From assembly GCA_030549775.1 (NCBI GenBank), contig CM060175.1, positions 40,901,915-40,965,914 of the forward strand: a DNA stretch of 64,000 bases, in the 5' to 3' direction. The notes beneath the pieces are model-generated. The model was not told the origin of the DNA. It did not search any database and worked only from the letters and a program-made list of their open reading frames with translations. This DNA is from Tamarix chinensis (lineage: Eukaryota > Streptophyta > Magnoliopsida > Caryophyllales > Tamaricaceae). The stretch's first letter is position 1. Each line of letters begins with the position of its first letter. A program made the translations under genes and the position numbers. This document shows positions 49,343-61,751 of the stretch, piece by piece.

Positions 49343-50384
49343 GACCTACTAGAATAAAAAAATACAATTTGAAGCAACCTCAAGAATAGAATATTATCAA
49401 ATTTAACCCATGTTATAACTTGTAATGTTAACTTGCCAAAAATTAAAATTAAAAGTTGGCATGAGTTGTACTTGTATATTTTAGAGTTAACGTTTAAGTA
49501 TTGTTTTATTCTCTATATTTCCTAGGTTAGTTATCAAAGAGATACATATCCTAATCTAAAATAGCAGAATCAAGTTATTTTAGAAGTAGATTCCCTCCTT
49601 AGTACTCTCCTCTTGGATTTCCTTTCTCTAACCATTCTCTACCAATTCATTTTTTCCCTTTAGTTTACCCCCACTATCTCAAGTCATGGTAATAAATTAT
49701 TGGGAATAGAGTCTACCAATTTCCATTCTCATGTTCTATTCTATTGCCACTTCCATCAAACTAACATGAGAATATGTTAAGCTTTTCCAATTTTCATTCC
49801 CAATTCTCTATTACCTAAAAACAAAAACAAATTGTGTTAGGTTGGGGCATAATAAATAATGATGTGTAAATGATTAAATTATTATAATTCAAAATACTAT
49901 TTGATAAAGATAATCAATATAATAAATAAATAAATTTTTATTTCATGTAGAATTACTGAGTAAATATAATTTGAAGATAAAATAGATAAAACATTCAAAA
50001 TTTACATTGAAAATAAATCATGGCCTATAATTGCAAACAAAACAAAATTAGCAGAACGACTTGAATAAATTACTATAATTACTAATGCATGTCATATACG
50101 TATTGAATTTTGGCGGATAAGTGCACCCAATCATCATAATGACATGGTAAGTTGAGTTTGTTCTAAATAGTTTATTGTGTCTTTAATTTGTGAATTTATT
50201 TGTTCATCCCAAATACAAATGACTAAATACAACAATCAATAGCTATTAACTTTCGCAAACCAAAGTGTCATGTTAGAAACTTTAACAGGCGACCATGACA
50301 CAAAATCATTTATCCATAGATTCTCATGTTTGCTCGGATGCATAAGAAGAAGGGGATTGATAAAGATGGAATGGAATGCTATTT

Positions 50385-50720
50385 GTATACAGACTTACAG
50401 AAAACTTACAACTTACAACTTACAAATTACATTACATCTCTATACAGACTTACAGACAACTTACAACTTACAAGAAAATACAGACTTACGGTTACAGATT
50501 ATAGGTAATCGAGTAAAGGAATTCAAGTATTCAAATTCAACAGAATCAACACCCTCCCCAAACCAAAGTGCGACGGTCGAAGACTCGAACGGTTACAGTT
50601 ACAGATTATAGGAAATCGAGTAAAGGAATTCAAGTATTCAAATTCAACACCCTCCCCAAACCAAAGTGCGACAGATTATAGGAAATCGAGTAAAGGAATT
50701 CAACAGAATATAATACTTAC
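50385..50720. repeat. internal direct repeats in the hAT-B 5' region
   Basis: First, ACTTACAACTTACAA motifs alternate with CAGACTTACAGA (50390-50490). Then a block of about 85-100 bp beginning CAGATTATAGGAAATCGAG and ending AAACCAAAGTGCGAC occurs two and a half times (50492-50710), with the phrase GGTCGAAGACTCGAACGGTT between copies and again at 50752. Confidence 0.85.
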
Positions 50721-51466
50721 AACTTACAAGAACATTACCTGTGAAGTGCGACGGTCGAAGACTCGAACGGTTGGGAGCCTGAGAAGTGGGAGCTAGGAGC
50801 CTGGGCGTGGCGCACTAGCGACGAGTCGGCTACGCGGCGTGGCCGTCTAGGGGGAGTCGGCACTTAGTAGCAGCCAGCAGGCCAGCACTCAGCAGCACAC
50901 AGGCGCACTGCGCAGTGCGCACACAGCAGCACTTGGCAGTTGGCAGCGGCGGAACTCTGAACTGAAGAGGTCGACGGTCGACACTCGAGTCTCGACTCTC
51001 GACAGCCAGCCAACCACTCAAGTCGATGGAGTATGGACGGCGTCAGTCACGGCTGATGGGCGACGGCGCAAAATACAGAATGCCGCCGAGTGAGTGTCTG
51101 AGTGAGTGAGAGTCTGCCTTTGAGAATTGAGAATTTGAGAATCGAGATTTGAGAGACAGAGAGACAGAGAGACTCTTCAGTCTTCGGCGGGCGGGATTCT
51201 TCCAATTCCAGACGACCAGACCTAATAATATTAGGGTTTAATGATAAATATAATTTTTTTTTAATTAAACGGGTCTGGGGCGGGTCTGGGTCGGGTCTGG
51301 GTCTAAAATGATAGGATCCAGATCCAGACCCGTTTATTCAGGTCCAGATCCAGACCCGATCCAGACCCGCCGGGTCTAAAAATTGCAGATCCAGACCCTA
51401 TATTAACGGGTCGGGTCCTTCGGGTCTAGGCCGGGTCCTGGACTCATTGCCATCTCTATCCGCGAC

Positions 51467-53153
51467 TGATCCCAGAGGCTTGTGGTAGTTGAGTGTAAAA
51501 ATTCCACTAGTAGTTCAGTTTAAAAATCCCACTAATTTCTGAAGTGTCAGAGTAGAACTTCTAGATGTTGCAGGATTAGAGTTTTGGATATTTGCAGCTT
51601 TTGATCGAATCATAGATAATTTGTTAAATATGAGAAACTTTTGATTATATTACAAATAAAAATTATTAGATTAAATTTTTTTTGATCTAAAGATGATAAA
51701 TTAATTCAATTTAAACATATAAGATCTACTAATTTATTTAAAGTCTTCAATTAGCAATTTTATATTTCTAATGATTTTTAAATATGTAATAACAATATTA
51801 ACTAAAAGGTAGAAAATTTACTAACAATAACTAATTGTTATAATATATAATATATATTTATTGCATATTATATTATTTATATATATTAGATCGGATATCT
51901 AATTTATTTAACTTTTTATTGATGAGATTGGTTGTTTGATCCGCCTGAAAAATATTGGAACAATTTTTTGATTTTCTTATCATATTTGATTGATTTGAAT
52001 ATCTAATCACATAAATAATTTTAATTATAGTCCTCAAAGATGCTAGTTTAAAGAAATAAGGCCACTCGTAATCCTGATCATGCAAGACCATGCAAATAAC
52101 GCCATATGGGAAAATAATCATCACCGGAGGGAGATCAATTGCATGAAGAGATCACAATCCCAGCCCATCCCCCTTTGATTTAGTATCGTTGGCATAAGGA
52201 ATCCTAATCAAGGTGCGAAGCTTTCATTTGCCCCCCTAATTGTGACTAATGGTACTATTTCTATAAAAATAGAGAAGGATAAAGTTGAATAGGAAGTTGT
52301 TTTGTGGCATAACACTTTGGTGGGATTTATTTTTTAGCGATTTCCCTTTCTATAGTCAGATGTGTGGGCTTATTCTTGTGCATTAGGGAGAAGTGCTTTT
52401 GTCCTGTATCATGCTTCATGTAGAGTCCCCCCCCTCCTATTTAGTTTTGAGAAGAAGGAACATGCTTTGGCAATTCTTTAACATGATCGAAATCATTTTA
52501 ATAAACCTCATATGCTAAATGAAAATTGATGCTAATAAGTAGCACATTATTCCATTGTGGTTTTAATTCCCCAAACTCCTTGAATATTGGTCCCTTGATT
52601 CTCTGAGCAAAATTGCTAGCGTGGTTTGTGAATCTTATGCACTATGCTATTATACTTGCGAGGGAGAGAGTTTCACTTTTGAAGGTACTGATAGAGGTGA
52701 GTGTTAGACAACTACTAGTAGATGAAGTCACCATTGTCGATCCAGATGGGTGTGAATTCAATTAGCTAATAAGTTATGATTGGAGGCCATACTAGTGCTA
52801 TTTGTGTGATTAGTTTTGTCATACAATGGTGGAGTACAAGAAGAGAAAGCAAGTGGGGCAAGAAAGGATGCTAGATAATGGGTTATAATGTGAGATAAAA
52901 GGAAGGGAAAATGAGTGTCCTCTAAGGATCCTAATGTTCAAGTTCAAGGCATTAGGTACGAGGAGGATAATCCTTGAAGTGTTTGTCTTCGGAATTAAAT
53001 CCCACTTGGGTTGCTTTTGGCCCCACTATAGTGCATGATGCATGTTATGCTAAAGTCGTGGATTTAAACCTTGCTTTGGTTTCTACAAGCCCCTTTATAA
53101 TGCTCGAAGCAAGTATTTTAGAAACACTTTGACTTTCTTTTCCATGCAATGAT
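51467..53153. other. intergenic DNA, no feature recognised
   Basis: AT-rich with scattered short frames. No domain, LTR end or repeat family of this window was recognised. Confidence 0.5.
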
Positions 53154-54642
53154 ATGTAATAATTCCATTTTTTATTATTAAAAATTTTTATTTTAAAATA
53201 TTACGAAAGTAGAATAATACAAAAGTCTTAGGAAAAAGTAGGGTATTACTACTACACTTAACATTGGATAAACGTTTGTGATCCTTTTCATGTTAGATAT
53301 AAGGCTAAAGATATTTAATCTAAATAAGATAATAGAGTACTCAAGGTAAGATTTATAGATACTATGACAAAAAGTTTACAAACACAAGACCTCAATGGTT
53401 CTCCAAGATGTTCAAATGCATAGTAGGGAGTAAATCAAAAGTACCAAAATGTAATAGAGATAAAACAACAATACTATGAGCAATCTTCAGATGTCTAAGC
53501 TCTCAAGTCCCTAAGTCTGACACCAGGTTGGCCACGATTGAGCATTCTCAAAATCCTAGACACGGTCTTCTACTTATAAAATTGAGCAGGTGACTGAACA
53601 AATGAGTACATCAGTATGCTACATACTCAATAAGCCAAGTTACCTTAGTTAAGATACCAAATGAGGTCATACTAAAACACCTTATCATGCTTACACGATA
53701 CACTTACATATACATGTACTATCATGCTCATATAATGTATTAGAATTTTATATCATGTAAAGACTTAGACAACTTATAACTCATCATACTTACCAATACA
53801 ACATAGATATAATGGATAACAATATATAATCAATAACAGGTTATTTCGTATATCTCTAGACTTTTCTACTACTCACTTACAAGAGTATTTCATTAGGTCC
53901 ATTTTTCAAGTTTATAAGAGTATTATTATTATTATTATTAATTAGGTGGGGGTTTTTCTTTTTAGTATTTAATAATCTCTAAAAATTAATTGATATTATT
54001 TATTTAATTTTTAATTAATAACTAAATTAATTTTAATCTAAACCTTTGTTTATTATTTTATCCCCAAATCTAACATAAACTAAACTAATTCCCAGTCCAT
54101 AGTTGAAACCTAATCGACCTAAACCAAACAAGCCTTGTACGCCTACCTCCTTTTCCCATGCAATTATGCATGCTCTTCCAAATACCCCCTTTCGTGTGCC
54201 TCCCGCCAACTTGACTTCTCACCCATCACGCCCCTTCCATTACCCCTAAACTGTTTTGTTCCATCACCATCGCTTGCCTCGCTAAGAATTGGTTTCTTTT
54301 CCATCCCTATTTACATGCAAGCCTATATAGCTACCTTTCTTCTTTGTCGACTATTCTCATCCTTTTCTTTCTCCTTCCTTATGCTCCTTTCTCCTTCCCA
54401 TGCAACCTGCTCAACCCCATCTCGACTAAATCCTATTTTTACTTCTTTCTTATATTCTCGACTCAACCTAACCACCACTCCTTTTTCTCTAACCATCTTG
54501 GACCCTACATCATCCTCCCCTCCTTCATTTTTTTTAACTCTTAACCATTGCATGCATTCAAAAAAGCTTTATGCTTCTAGTTCCTTTTCCTCGACATTGA
54601 TTTTCCTTACCCCAACACATAATACCTTTTCCGTCCTTCATC
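53154..54642. mobile_element. degenerate giant-LTR remnants
   Basis: From 53154 (TGTAATAATTCC) the plus strand resembles the opening of LTR copy D: GGTATTAC(T/C)(A/G)C(T/C)ACA, TAACATTGGATAAA, TTAGATATAAGGCTAAA in the same order. At 53600-53650 a phrase like GTACATCAGTATGC matches the ACTGAGTAAGG region of the other copies. From about 54130 to 54640 the plus strand is CT-rich like an LTR promoter part in the opposite orientation. Borders and target duplications are no longer visible, so these are probably two old, overlapping fragments. Confidence 0.55.
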
Positions 54643-55069
54643 TATAATACCCTCAAAATTCATTACTGAAAAATTTTGTTTTATTAAAATATTTAGTGGA
54701 AGCGGAATAAAAAAATTATAAATTCTGGGGATATTACCGCCATATTTAGTACCAGATCGGTTCACTCCTACCATTCCAGTATCAAGTGCTAAGGTTAAAA
54801 GAGTAAAATACAATGTACAAGGAACTCAAACCATATTTAAATCAAAGTAGCGTAAATAACAATTTACAAGAATAAAACCCACCAATGGTGGCTATAAAAC
54901 AACGATTATATTAAAACCAAGAATTTAAAAGAGAAAAAGTGAAACCCTAACAGTTCCGGATAATTCCTTACACATTTTCCTGTTTTCCACTTGAATAGTA
55001 CCTAAAAGAGACCTGTAAGGAATACTACCCATTGAGTAGGCAGGGGCCCCACGAATGGAACCCTTCAGT

Positions 55070-55929
55070 TGATGTAAGAACATTTAATGAACCTAATGAT
55101 TGTCATGTTCATATTAATTATCAAGGTAAGGAAGATTTAGCTTTCTTAATGTCGGAGCGTATTATGTTAAATATTCTTGATAATTCTTATATATTTGATA
55201 TTAAAAAACATTCAAGTTGTTCTCGTAGGTATGTCACATATTTGCAAGAAGAAGATGTTAATACACTTTAATGTGTACAAGTGTTCAAAGCATGCAAGAC
55301 TATGACATACATGAGATGATAATTTACAACAAGAAGATATAGTTATGATATTCATTAGTTGTATTAACTTATTATAAACCCTAACCCTAAGTGTATTTTA
55401 TGTAAGTTAGGGTTTGATATACTTTCATTTATGTATCATAGTTAATTGTATAGCTTTGTAATATTAATCCTTAGTATCATTTCACCAATGATATTATGCT
55501 TAGGATTAAGGTTATATGGGCTTGATTAAACCATGATTAATGGGCTGAATTAAGGCTAAGAATCGGCTGGAGGGCTTTGAAACTCGAGATGGAACTTACC
55601 TATATATACCTCAATTGTATTATGATTTGTAATGAAGAATGAATAAGAATTTTAATCAAACTTTGAGCATAGCTAGCTGAAGTCTATCTCTCTCATTTGA
55701 TTCAACATTGAGCAAGGAAAGTCTGGGCCATTTCCTTCCTCCATCAACACTCAAACTCGACACACTTGAAGACCAACTCAAATCTGCCGAGAACAACTAC
55801 CCTTTGTCACTTGATTTCTTCACCTATAATCCTTCTTAATCCTTCGTTTCTTTTGCATCATTTCGTGGGTGACATCTTCTACCATCAATCTTCGATTCAA
55901 CCTTCTAGCCACTTTGATAAAACATATCA
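55070..55929 (+). repeat. 5' LTR of gypsy element B
   Basis: Begins TGATGTAAGAACAT, ends ACATATCA. It contains CTATATATACCTC near 55602 as a probable TATA box and two telomere-like AACCCT units near 55377. Confidence 0.92.
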
Positions 55930-55933
55930 TTTT

Positions 55934-55945
55934 TTGTATCAAATC
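55934..55945 (+). promoter_or_regulatory. degraded primer binding site
   Basis: TTGTATCAAATC follows the 5' LTR by four bases and corresponds to TGGTATCAGAGC (tRNA-Met type) with several changes. Confidence 0.55.
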
Positions 55946-56796
55946 ATCGATTGTTTGAAGCAGTCACACGAACCAGCCTTACAGACCAGGATAATCGTGT
56001 GTGTGTTCTTGCATCAAGAACTCCATGATCACTCAACCTTTTCCTTGAATTCTTACTTCTTTATGATCTTCTTGAATTGTTCTTGAAGTTCTTGCAATCT
56101 TGCAACGATCTTGTTGCATTTTCCCCATCATTTTCACAGAAAATATTGACAGGTTGCAGTTCAAGTTGCATCAGTTCTAAGTGTCGCCCCGTGTGCCACG
56201 GTTTTGTGCCTCTCCAGCACCTCATTCCTCCTTCATTATACTCTTTATTGGTGCATGATCTAGTGTTAATCAACCCATTTCAAGTTCCCTTCGTGCATCA
56301 AATAGAGAAGACCACAAAAGAATCGAGACCTGGACACCATCTCAGCATCAACCGAATAGTCCAGGAGTTGCAAACCCTCTGTTCGAACCATTCCTCCTCA
56401 TTTTCTCTCAAAGAATCACTCAATCCTCTCCCTCTGAATCTCCTATACATCTTCTATGAAGCAACCAACACAATTCTCCCACTTGAAGACGCGCATTTGT
56501 TGAAGACAAGAGTCAACATTCTATGATTTTATGTAGTGGAATTTTACACCATTTATAGAAGACCTCTCCCATTTTGTGTGTACCTGTGTGCAGTGACTAT
56601 TCTTGGGGTTATAAGATCTCCTTTGTGCCTAATCAAGGACTGTAGGTAGTGATTATAATTTGATTGTGAATTAGCAATTAGTTTGGGCCTATTTTGGTTG
56701 TAGGAAAAACAAATCCAGCACCTAAGATTTTTTGAACATATTCTGTGCATCAAGAAGGGTTTGAACATATTCTGTGCAATTAGTTTAGCCTTCACC

Positions 56797-57852
56797 ATGG
56801 CTAGTGAAGAAGTGCGTGCACTGGTAGAATCTATCAAGAGCCTCACCACACGCATGGATGCTCAATAACAAACTCAAAACACACTGCAACGTCAACTACA
56901 AAGTGTGGAAGCTAAATTGACCGAACAAGAGAAGCATAAGTCATGTCAAGTTTGCATGGAAACCACACATGATAGTGTGGAGGGAAGAATGATTTCTTTT
57001 GGATCAAGTAACCAAAGAAGAGATGAGTTCTTTTGGCTCAAGTAACCAAAGAAGACCACCTATATTCCAAGTAAGAAATGCATACCATGAAGATCAAAGT
57101 ATTAAATTTGACCTTCCTGAATTTTATGGTGATTTGAATGTGGAGTCATTTTTTGAATAGTTGTATGAGATTGAGGCTATTTTTGAGTTTAGAGAATATG
57201 ATGATGAGAGAAAATGTAAATTAGCTACTCTAAAGTTCAAAAAGTTTGCTCGAATTTGGTATAATAATTTAAAGCGAACAAGAGAAAGATAAGAGAAGTC
57301 TAAAATAAAATCCTCGGAAAAACTTAAAAAGTACTTTAGAAAGAGATTTGTGCCTAGAGAATGTGAACAAGATATATATGGTAAAATGACTACTCTAAGG
57401 CAAGGTTTATGTAGTGTAGAAGAGTACACTAGATAATTTGAAAGACTAGCCCTTATTTGTGATGTTCATGAAAGAAAAGAACAAAAGTATGCTAGGTACT
57501 TAGGTGGTTGAATAATTTAATAAGAGACAAGGTTGATATGTACTCTTATGACTTGATTAAATTGGCTATGAAATTTGAAAGACAAACTAAATCAACTAAA
57601 GCCTATGTTAAGTCTAATGCTTCAACTTCAACTAAACCCTATTCTAATACCTTTACACCTAAATCAATATTTTTATATGATAAAAAGAATAATAGAGATA
57701 ATAAAGGTAAAAATAAGGTAGTTGAAATGTTAAATAAACAATGTTTCAAATTTAAAGGATATGGATATTTTGCTAGAGATTGTCCTAACCAAAGAGCCTT
57801 AACCTTACATGAAATAGAAAATAGGGAACCATGTAGTGATGATGAAGAATAA
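56797..57852 (+). pseudogene. gag pseudogene of gypsy element B
   Basis: The start at 56797 has a good context (ACCATGG) and reads MASEEVRALVESIKSLTTRM before a TAA. After a frame change near 57030 come FDLPEFYGDLNVESFFE, RKCKLATLKFKKFARIWY and LRQGLCSVEEYT, the standard gypsy gag core. The last part (57508-57852) is open and ends with the knuckle CFKFKGYGYFARDC, where the second Cys and the His are replaced. About 870 bases separate the primer site from the start codon. The leader holds only chance frames. Confidence 0.82.
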
Positions 57853-57899
57853 GAAGTTGAATCTCCTAATGAAATATTAACTATGGAAGAGGAATAAGG

Positions 57900-59610
57900 A
57901 GACCCATGCTTTGTAATTCAAAGAGTTTTACAAATACAACCCAGTGTTACACCTACTCAAAGAGAGAAATTTTTTAAAACTAAGTGTAAAATAGGTGACA
58001 TGGTTTGTAGACTCATAATAATTGATAGTGGTTCATGTACCAATATTGCTAGTGAGGCAATGGTTAAGAAACTTGGTTTTGAAACTAATAATCATCCTAA
58101 ACCCTATTCTTTACAATGGCTAAATAAGGACAAAGGAGCTAAAGTAAATAAAGGAGTTTTAATCACATTTTCTATTAAAGATTATCATGATGAAGTTCTA
58201 TGTGATGCCTTACCTATGGATGCTTGTGGATTACTTTTGGGTAGACCATGACAATATGATAAAAAAGCAACTCATGATGGAGTAACTAATGAATATGTGG
58301 TGAAAAAAGAAAAACAATTGTATAGGCTCACACCTTTTTTATATGTTCATATGCCTTTGAGTGATGACAAAAAGAGATTATTTTTACATAAAAAGGCTAT
58401 GGAGAAATGTATAAAAGAAGAAGGAATTTGTTGTGCTTTAGTTTCTAAAGATTCTAAACCTGATAAACAACAACTTGAAAATCCTAATCTAATTAATTTG
58501 CTTGATGAGTATAATGATGTATTTCCTGATGAATTACCTTCTAGATTACCACCTAAAAGAGGTATAGAACATGCCATTGATCTTGTTCCTGGTATTCCTA
58601 TTCCTAATAAACCGGCTTATAGATGTAACCCAAAAGAAGCTAAGGAATTACAAAAACAAATACAAGAGCTTATAGATAAAGGATTTGTGAAAGAAAGTAT
58701 GAGTTTTTGTATATTTCTTCTAAATACTACTTATGTCAAGTTTATGAGTTATTTTTGGAAAAATTTATGGCATATGCTTGGTACTAAATTGTTATTTAGC
58801 ACTTCGCATCATTCGCAAACTGACAGTCAAAATGAGGTAACTAATAGAACTCTTGGTACATTATTAAGAGATTTAATTAATAAAAGTACTAAAGATTGGG
58901 ATGTTAAGTTAGCTCATGTAGAGTTTGCTTATAATCGTAGTCCATCTAGTACTACTCCAACTAGTCCATTTGAAGTGGTGTATGGTGCGAATCCTCACAT
59001 GCCTATTAACACGATTCCTTTAAAAAAAGGTGAATTGAAAAATTATGAAGCTAAAGATAGAGTACAATTTTTTAAACAGCTTCATGAGAAAATCAAAAAT
59101 AATATTGAAAAGGCCAATGCCAAGTATAAAGCTCAAGCGAATAAGTATAGAAACTCTTATGTGTTTTTTCCTGGTGACTTGGTTTGGTTATATTTGCGTA
59201 AAGAAATATTTCCTAATTTACGTAAAAATAAACTAATGCCAATAGCTAATGGTCCATTTCAAATACTAATAAAGTTTGGAGATAATGCTTATAAACTTGA
59301 ACTTCCAAAGTCTTATGGTGGAATTTCAAGAAATTTTAATGTTGGTGATTTGTCTCCTTATTATTCTGATGAAAATTTGAGGGCAAATTCTTCTCAACTT
59401 GGGGAGAAGGATGCAGGAGCATCTAATGAACCTAATGATTGTCATGTTTATATTAATTCTCAAGGCAAGGAAGATTTATCTTTCTTAATATTGGAGCCTG
59501 TCATGTTAAATATTCTTGATAATTTTTATATGCTTGATATTGAAAAACATTCAAGTTATTCTTGTAGGTATGTCACATATTTGCAAGAAGAAGATATTAA
59601 TACACTTTAA
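57900..59610 (+). pseudogene. deleted pol of gypsy element B: protease, RT start fused to integrase end
   Basis: The protease block shows IIDSGSCTNIASEAMV, PYSLQWLNKDKG and LLLGRP, then a stop. From 58297 one frame of 437 codons stays open. It covers LPPKRGIEHAIDLVPG, NKPAYRCNPKEAKEL and FVKESMSF of RT. It then passes at about 58700-58735 straight into KFMSYFWKNLWHMLG of integrase, the HHSQTDSQNEVTNRTL motif, VEFAYNRSP, SPFEVVYG and the GPF motif. It runs on beyond the LTR border at 59409 and stops at 59610. Comparison with element A shows about 1.7 kb is missing. No RT or RNase H activity can remain, and the integrase lacks its zinc part and first catalytic Asp. Confidence 0.88.
59401..59408 (+). 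promoter_or_regulatory. polypurine tract of gypsy element B
   Basis: GGGGAGAA directly precedes the 3' LTR and is identical to the tract of element A. Confidence 0.8.
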
Positions 59611-60269
59611 TGTGTACAAGTGTTCAAAGCATGCAAGACTATGACATACATGGGATGATAATTTACAACAAGAAGATATAGTGATGATATTCAATAGTTG
59701 TATTAACTTATTATAAACCCTAACCCTAAGTGTATTTTATGTAAGTTAGGGTTTGATATACTTTCATTTATGTATCATAGTTAATTGTATAGCTTTGTAA
59801 TATTAATCCTTAGTATCATTTAACCAATGATATTATGCTTAGGATTAAGGTTATATGGGTTTGATTAAACCATGATTAATGGGCTGAATTAAGGCTAAGA
59901 ACTGGCCGGAGGGCTTTGAAACTCAAGCTGGAACTTACCTATATATACCTCACTTGTACGCATGATTTGTAATAGAGAATGAATAAGAATTTTAATCAAA
60001 CTTTGAGCATAGCTAACTGAAGTCTATCTCTCTCATTTGAGTCGACATTGAGCAAGGAAAGTCTGGGACATTGCCTTCCTCCATCAACGCTCAAACTCGA
60101 CACACTTGAAGACCAACTCAAATCTGCCGAGAACAACTACCCTTTGTCACTTGATTTCTTCACCTATAATCCTTCTTAATCCTTCGTTTCTTTTGCATCA
60201 TTTCGTGGGTGACATCTTCTACCATCAATCTTCGATCCAACCTTCCAGCCACTTTGATAAAACACATCA
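59409..60269 (+). repeat. 3' LTR of gypsy element B
   Basis: Begins GGATGCAGGAGCATC (first T changed to G) and ends ACACATCA. The first 200 bases are coding, continuing the pol frame to 59610. Confidence 0.92.
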
Positions 60270-60509
60270 TCAGTACTATGGTACTTAGTAACCCTTTAAA
60301 ATACACTTAACAATAGACCCGCAATGCGACACATGATACAACACTACATAAATACATAATGAAAGGTGCATACATAATATTCACATTCATACAATCACAT
60401 ACTTAACATGTCAATCAGATATTAATAGGTCATAATGTACAACCAATACTTTTGGGCTTTAAGTCATTAGTCCATCATCTCGGATTATAAATATCCATGT
60501 GAGTGTAAT

Positions 60510-60818
60510 AACCCCACTATTATAGCTAGTGGAGTGGAATACATATAAGACAGAACACTCCTGACTACTATTATTGCCGGTGGATCAGTCTCCAAGACAG
60601 AATACTCCTAGCCACTATTATTCGCCGGTGGACCGGTCTGGCCTTGATTCATATAGTATTACACTATAAGTGATTACTATTTTTCCATAATTTATTCACA
60701 ACCAAATCAAATTTATTGAGCTCGGGACCCCCACTATTATAGCCGGTGGACTGAAATACATATATACATCATCTAGGGCAACACGCACCCGGGTCACTAT
60801 TATATCCAGTGGACCAGT
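60510..60818 (-). repeat. CCGGTGGACC module array (copy F)
   Basis: About six partly degraded modules, for example CCACTATTATAGCYRGTGGA and CCACTATTATTCGCCGGTGG, with spacers like AGACAGAACACTCCTGAC. The array is cut by the insertion of copy G. Confidence 0.8.
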
Positions 60819-61741
60819 TGAAATGCCCCGAAAATTCTAATTTTAAAAAATTATAGTTCAATAAGATTTTATTAGAAAAAATTAATTAAATAAATTATTT
60901 TTATTAAAATAAAAAGGAATTAATTAGGGCAAATCAAGAAGAATTTCATAAGTATTTTAATTAGGAGAAATTGGAGTATTTTGAATAATTAAGGATATTA
61001 TTTTGGAAATTAATTAATTAAATTATTTTATTTAAGATAAGAAGGAGGAAATAGTTTCAAATTAATAGGAATTTTATAAATAATTTAATTGGAGAAATTT
61101 AGGGTGTTTTGCTTATTAAAATGGAAAACCTTTCAAAAATCCTAAATTAGCCTAAAAAATGATTTAAATATTATTTTATTTAAATATTATTATTTTTTAA
61201 ATATAGAAAATATTCATATTAATTTAAATACCTAACCTAAATATTTTTCTCTTTTCCTATTTTCCTTTTTCCTTTTTCTTTCTTCTTTTTTTTTTCTTTT
61301 TCTTTTCTTCCTTACCTTCTCCCCGATTAGGCCTGCCTACCCACAACTCAATCTTTCTCTTCCTTTTTCCTTCTTCTTCTATCGGCCTAGGCCCTTGCAC
61401 CAAAATTTTTCCCTTTTCTCCCGAAATGTAGTATTTCGACTCCTATTTTTAATCGCCGCCCGATGCCCGGTTCGCCCACCTTCCCTTTCCTATATTTTCT
61501 TTTTCCTGAACTGCCAGTTCGCCCCCCTACTTTCTTCTTCTTCCTTCCTCCTCCCCCCGTCGTCGACTACCTGCAACTCCGCCGCCCATCCCTGGATTTT
61601 CACCACCAACTTCGCCGTTGATCCGACCAATCTTTCTTCTCTCTCCCTCGCCGATTCAATAGCCTCATCAACCCAACCAAATCTCCCCATTCTCGTGCGA
61701 TTTCCCCATTTTTCCCTTCACATTCCTACTTTCATTTTCTC

Positions 61742-61751
61742 TATAAATATA
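61742..61751 (+). promoter_or_regulatory. TATA box of LTR copy G
   Basis: TATAAATATA followed by CCC sits in the CT-rich part, matching the position of TATAAATA in copies A and C. Confidence 0.6.

Larger units (their letters stand above)
46211..51458 (-). mobile_element. hAT transposon (hAT-B), nearly intact, 5248 bp
   Basis: The terminal inverted repeats are TAGAGATGGCAATG at both ends (perfect over 14 bases, then GGTC versus AGTC). The 8-bp target duplication TCCGCGAC is perfect (46203-46210 and 51459-51466), the size expected for hAT elements. Both subterminal regions (46219-46385 and 51265-51450) are dense in GGGTCTGG/GACCCAGA motifs, probable transposase binding sites. The reverse strand encodes a ZBED-type transposase. 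The target was unannotated DNA downstream of the NAB-domain gene. The intact ends and single visible nonsense codon suggest a fairly recent insertion that may still be mobilised by a helper. Confidence 0.93.
55070..60269 (+). mobile_element. Ty3/gypsy retrotransposon B, CRM-like, internally deleted
   Basis: Two LTRs of 860-861 bp (55070-55929, 59409-60269) and perfect TCAGT duplications (55065-55069, 60270-60274) define the element. It has a primer site, gag, protease, the first part of RT, the second half of integrase and a polypurine tract. RT from about its third block, all RNase H and the N-terminal half of integrase are missing. The LTRs differ at a modest number of sites, mainly in the first 200 bases, so it is younger than gypsy element A. 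It is non-autonomous but keeps the signals needed in cis. Confidence 0.92.
54643..60818 (-). mobile_element. giant LTR (copy F), split by gypsy element B and cut at its right end
   Basis: It opens TATAATACCCTCAAAATTC (first G changed), followed by ACTGAAAAATTTTG and the degraded terminal hairpin (54743-54788), as in the reverse-oriented copies C and E. At 55069 it breaks off within AACCCTTCAGT and resumes at 60270 with TCAGTACTATGG. The corresponding uninterrupted stretch is found near 24350-24390 in copy B. The module array (60510-60818) is then cut by copy G at 60819. Only about 970 bp of it is visible here, and the remainder presumably lies beyond the window. Confidence 0.8.

Noticed and set aside
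50830..51021. Reverse-strand 63-codon frame near the right end of hAT-B
   Set aside because: Located in the GC-rich 5' region of the transposon upstream of the transposase, with no domain. More likely leader sequence.
55370..55395. Telomere-like AACCCTAACCCTAAG
   Set aside because: Only two units, and the same string is in the 3' LTR (about 59717), so it belongs to the gypsy LTR.
56077..56526. 149-codon frame in the leader of gypsy B
   Set aside because: No gag or pol similarity, other strand also partly open, and it precedes the true gag start at 56797.
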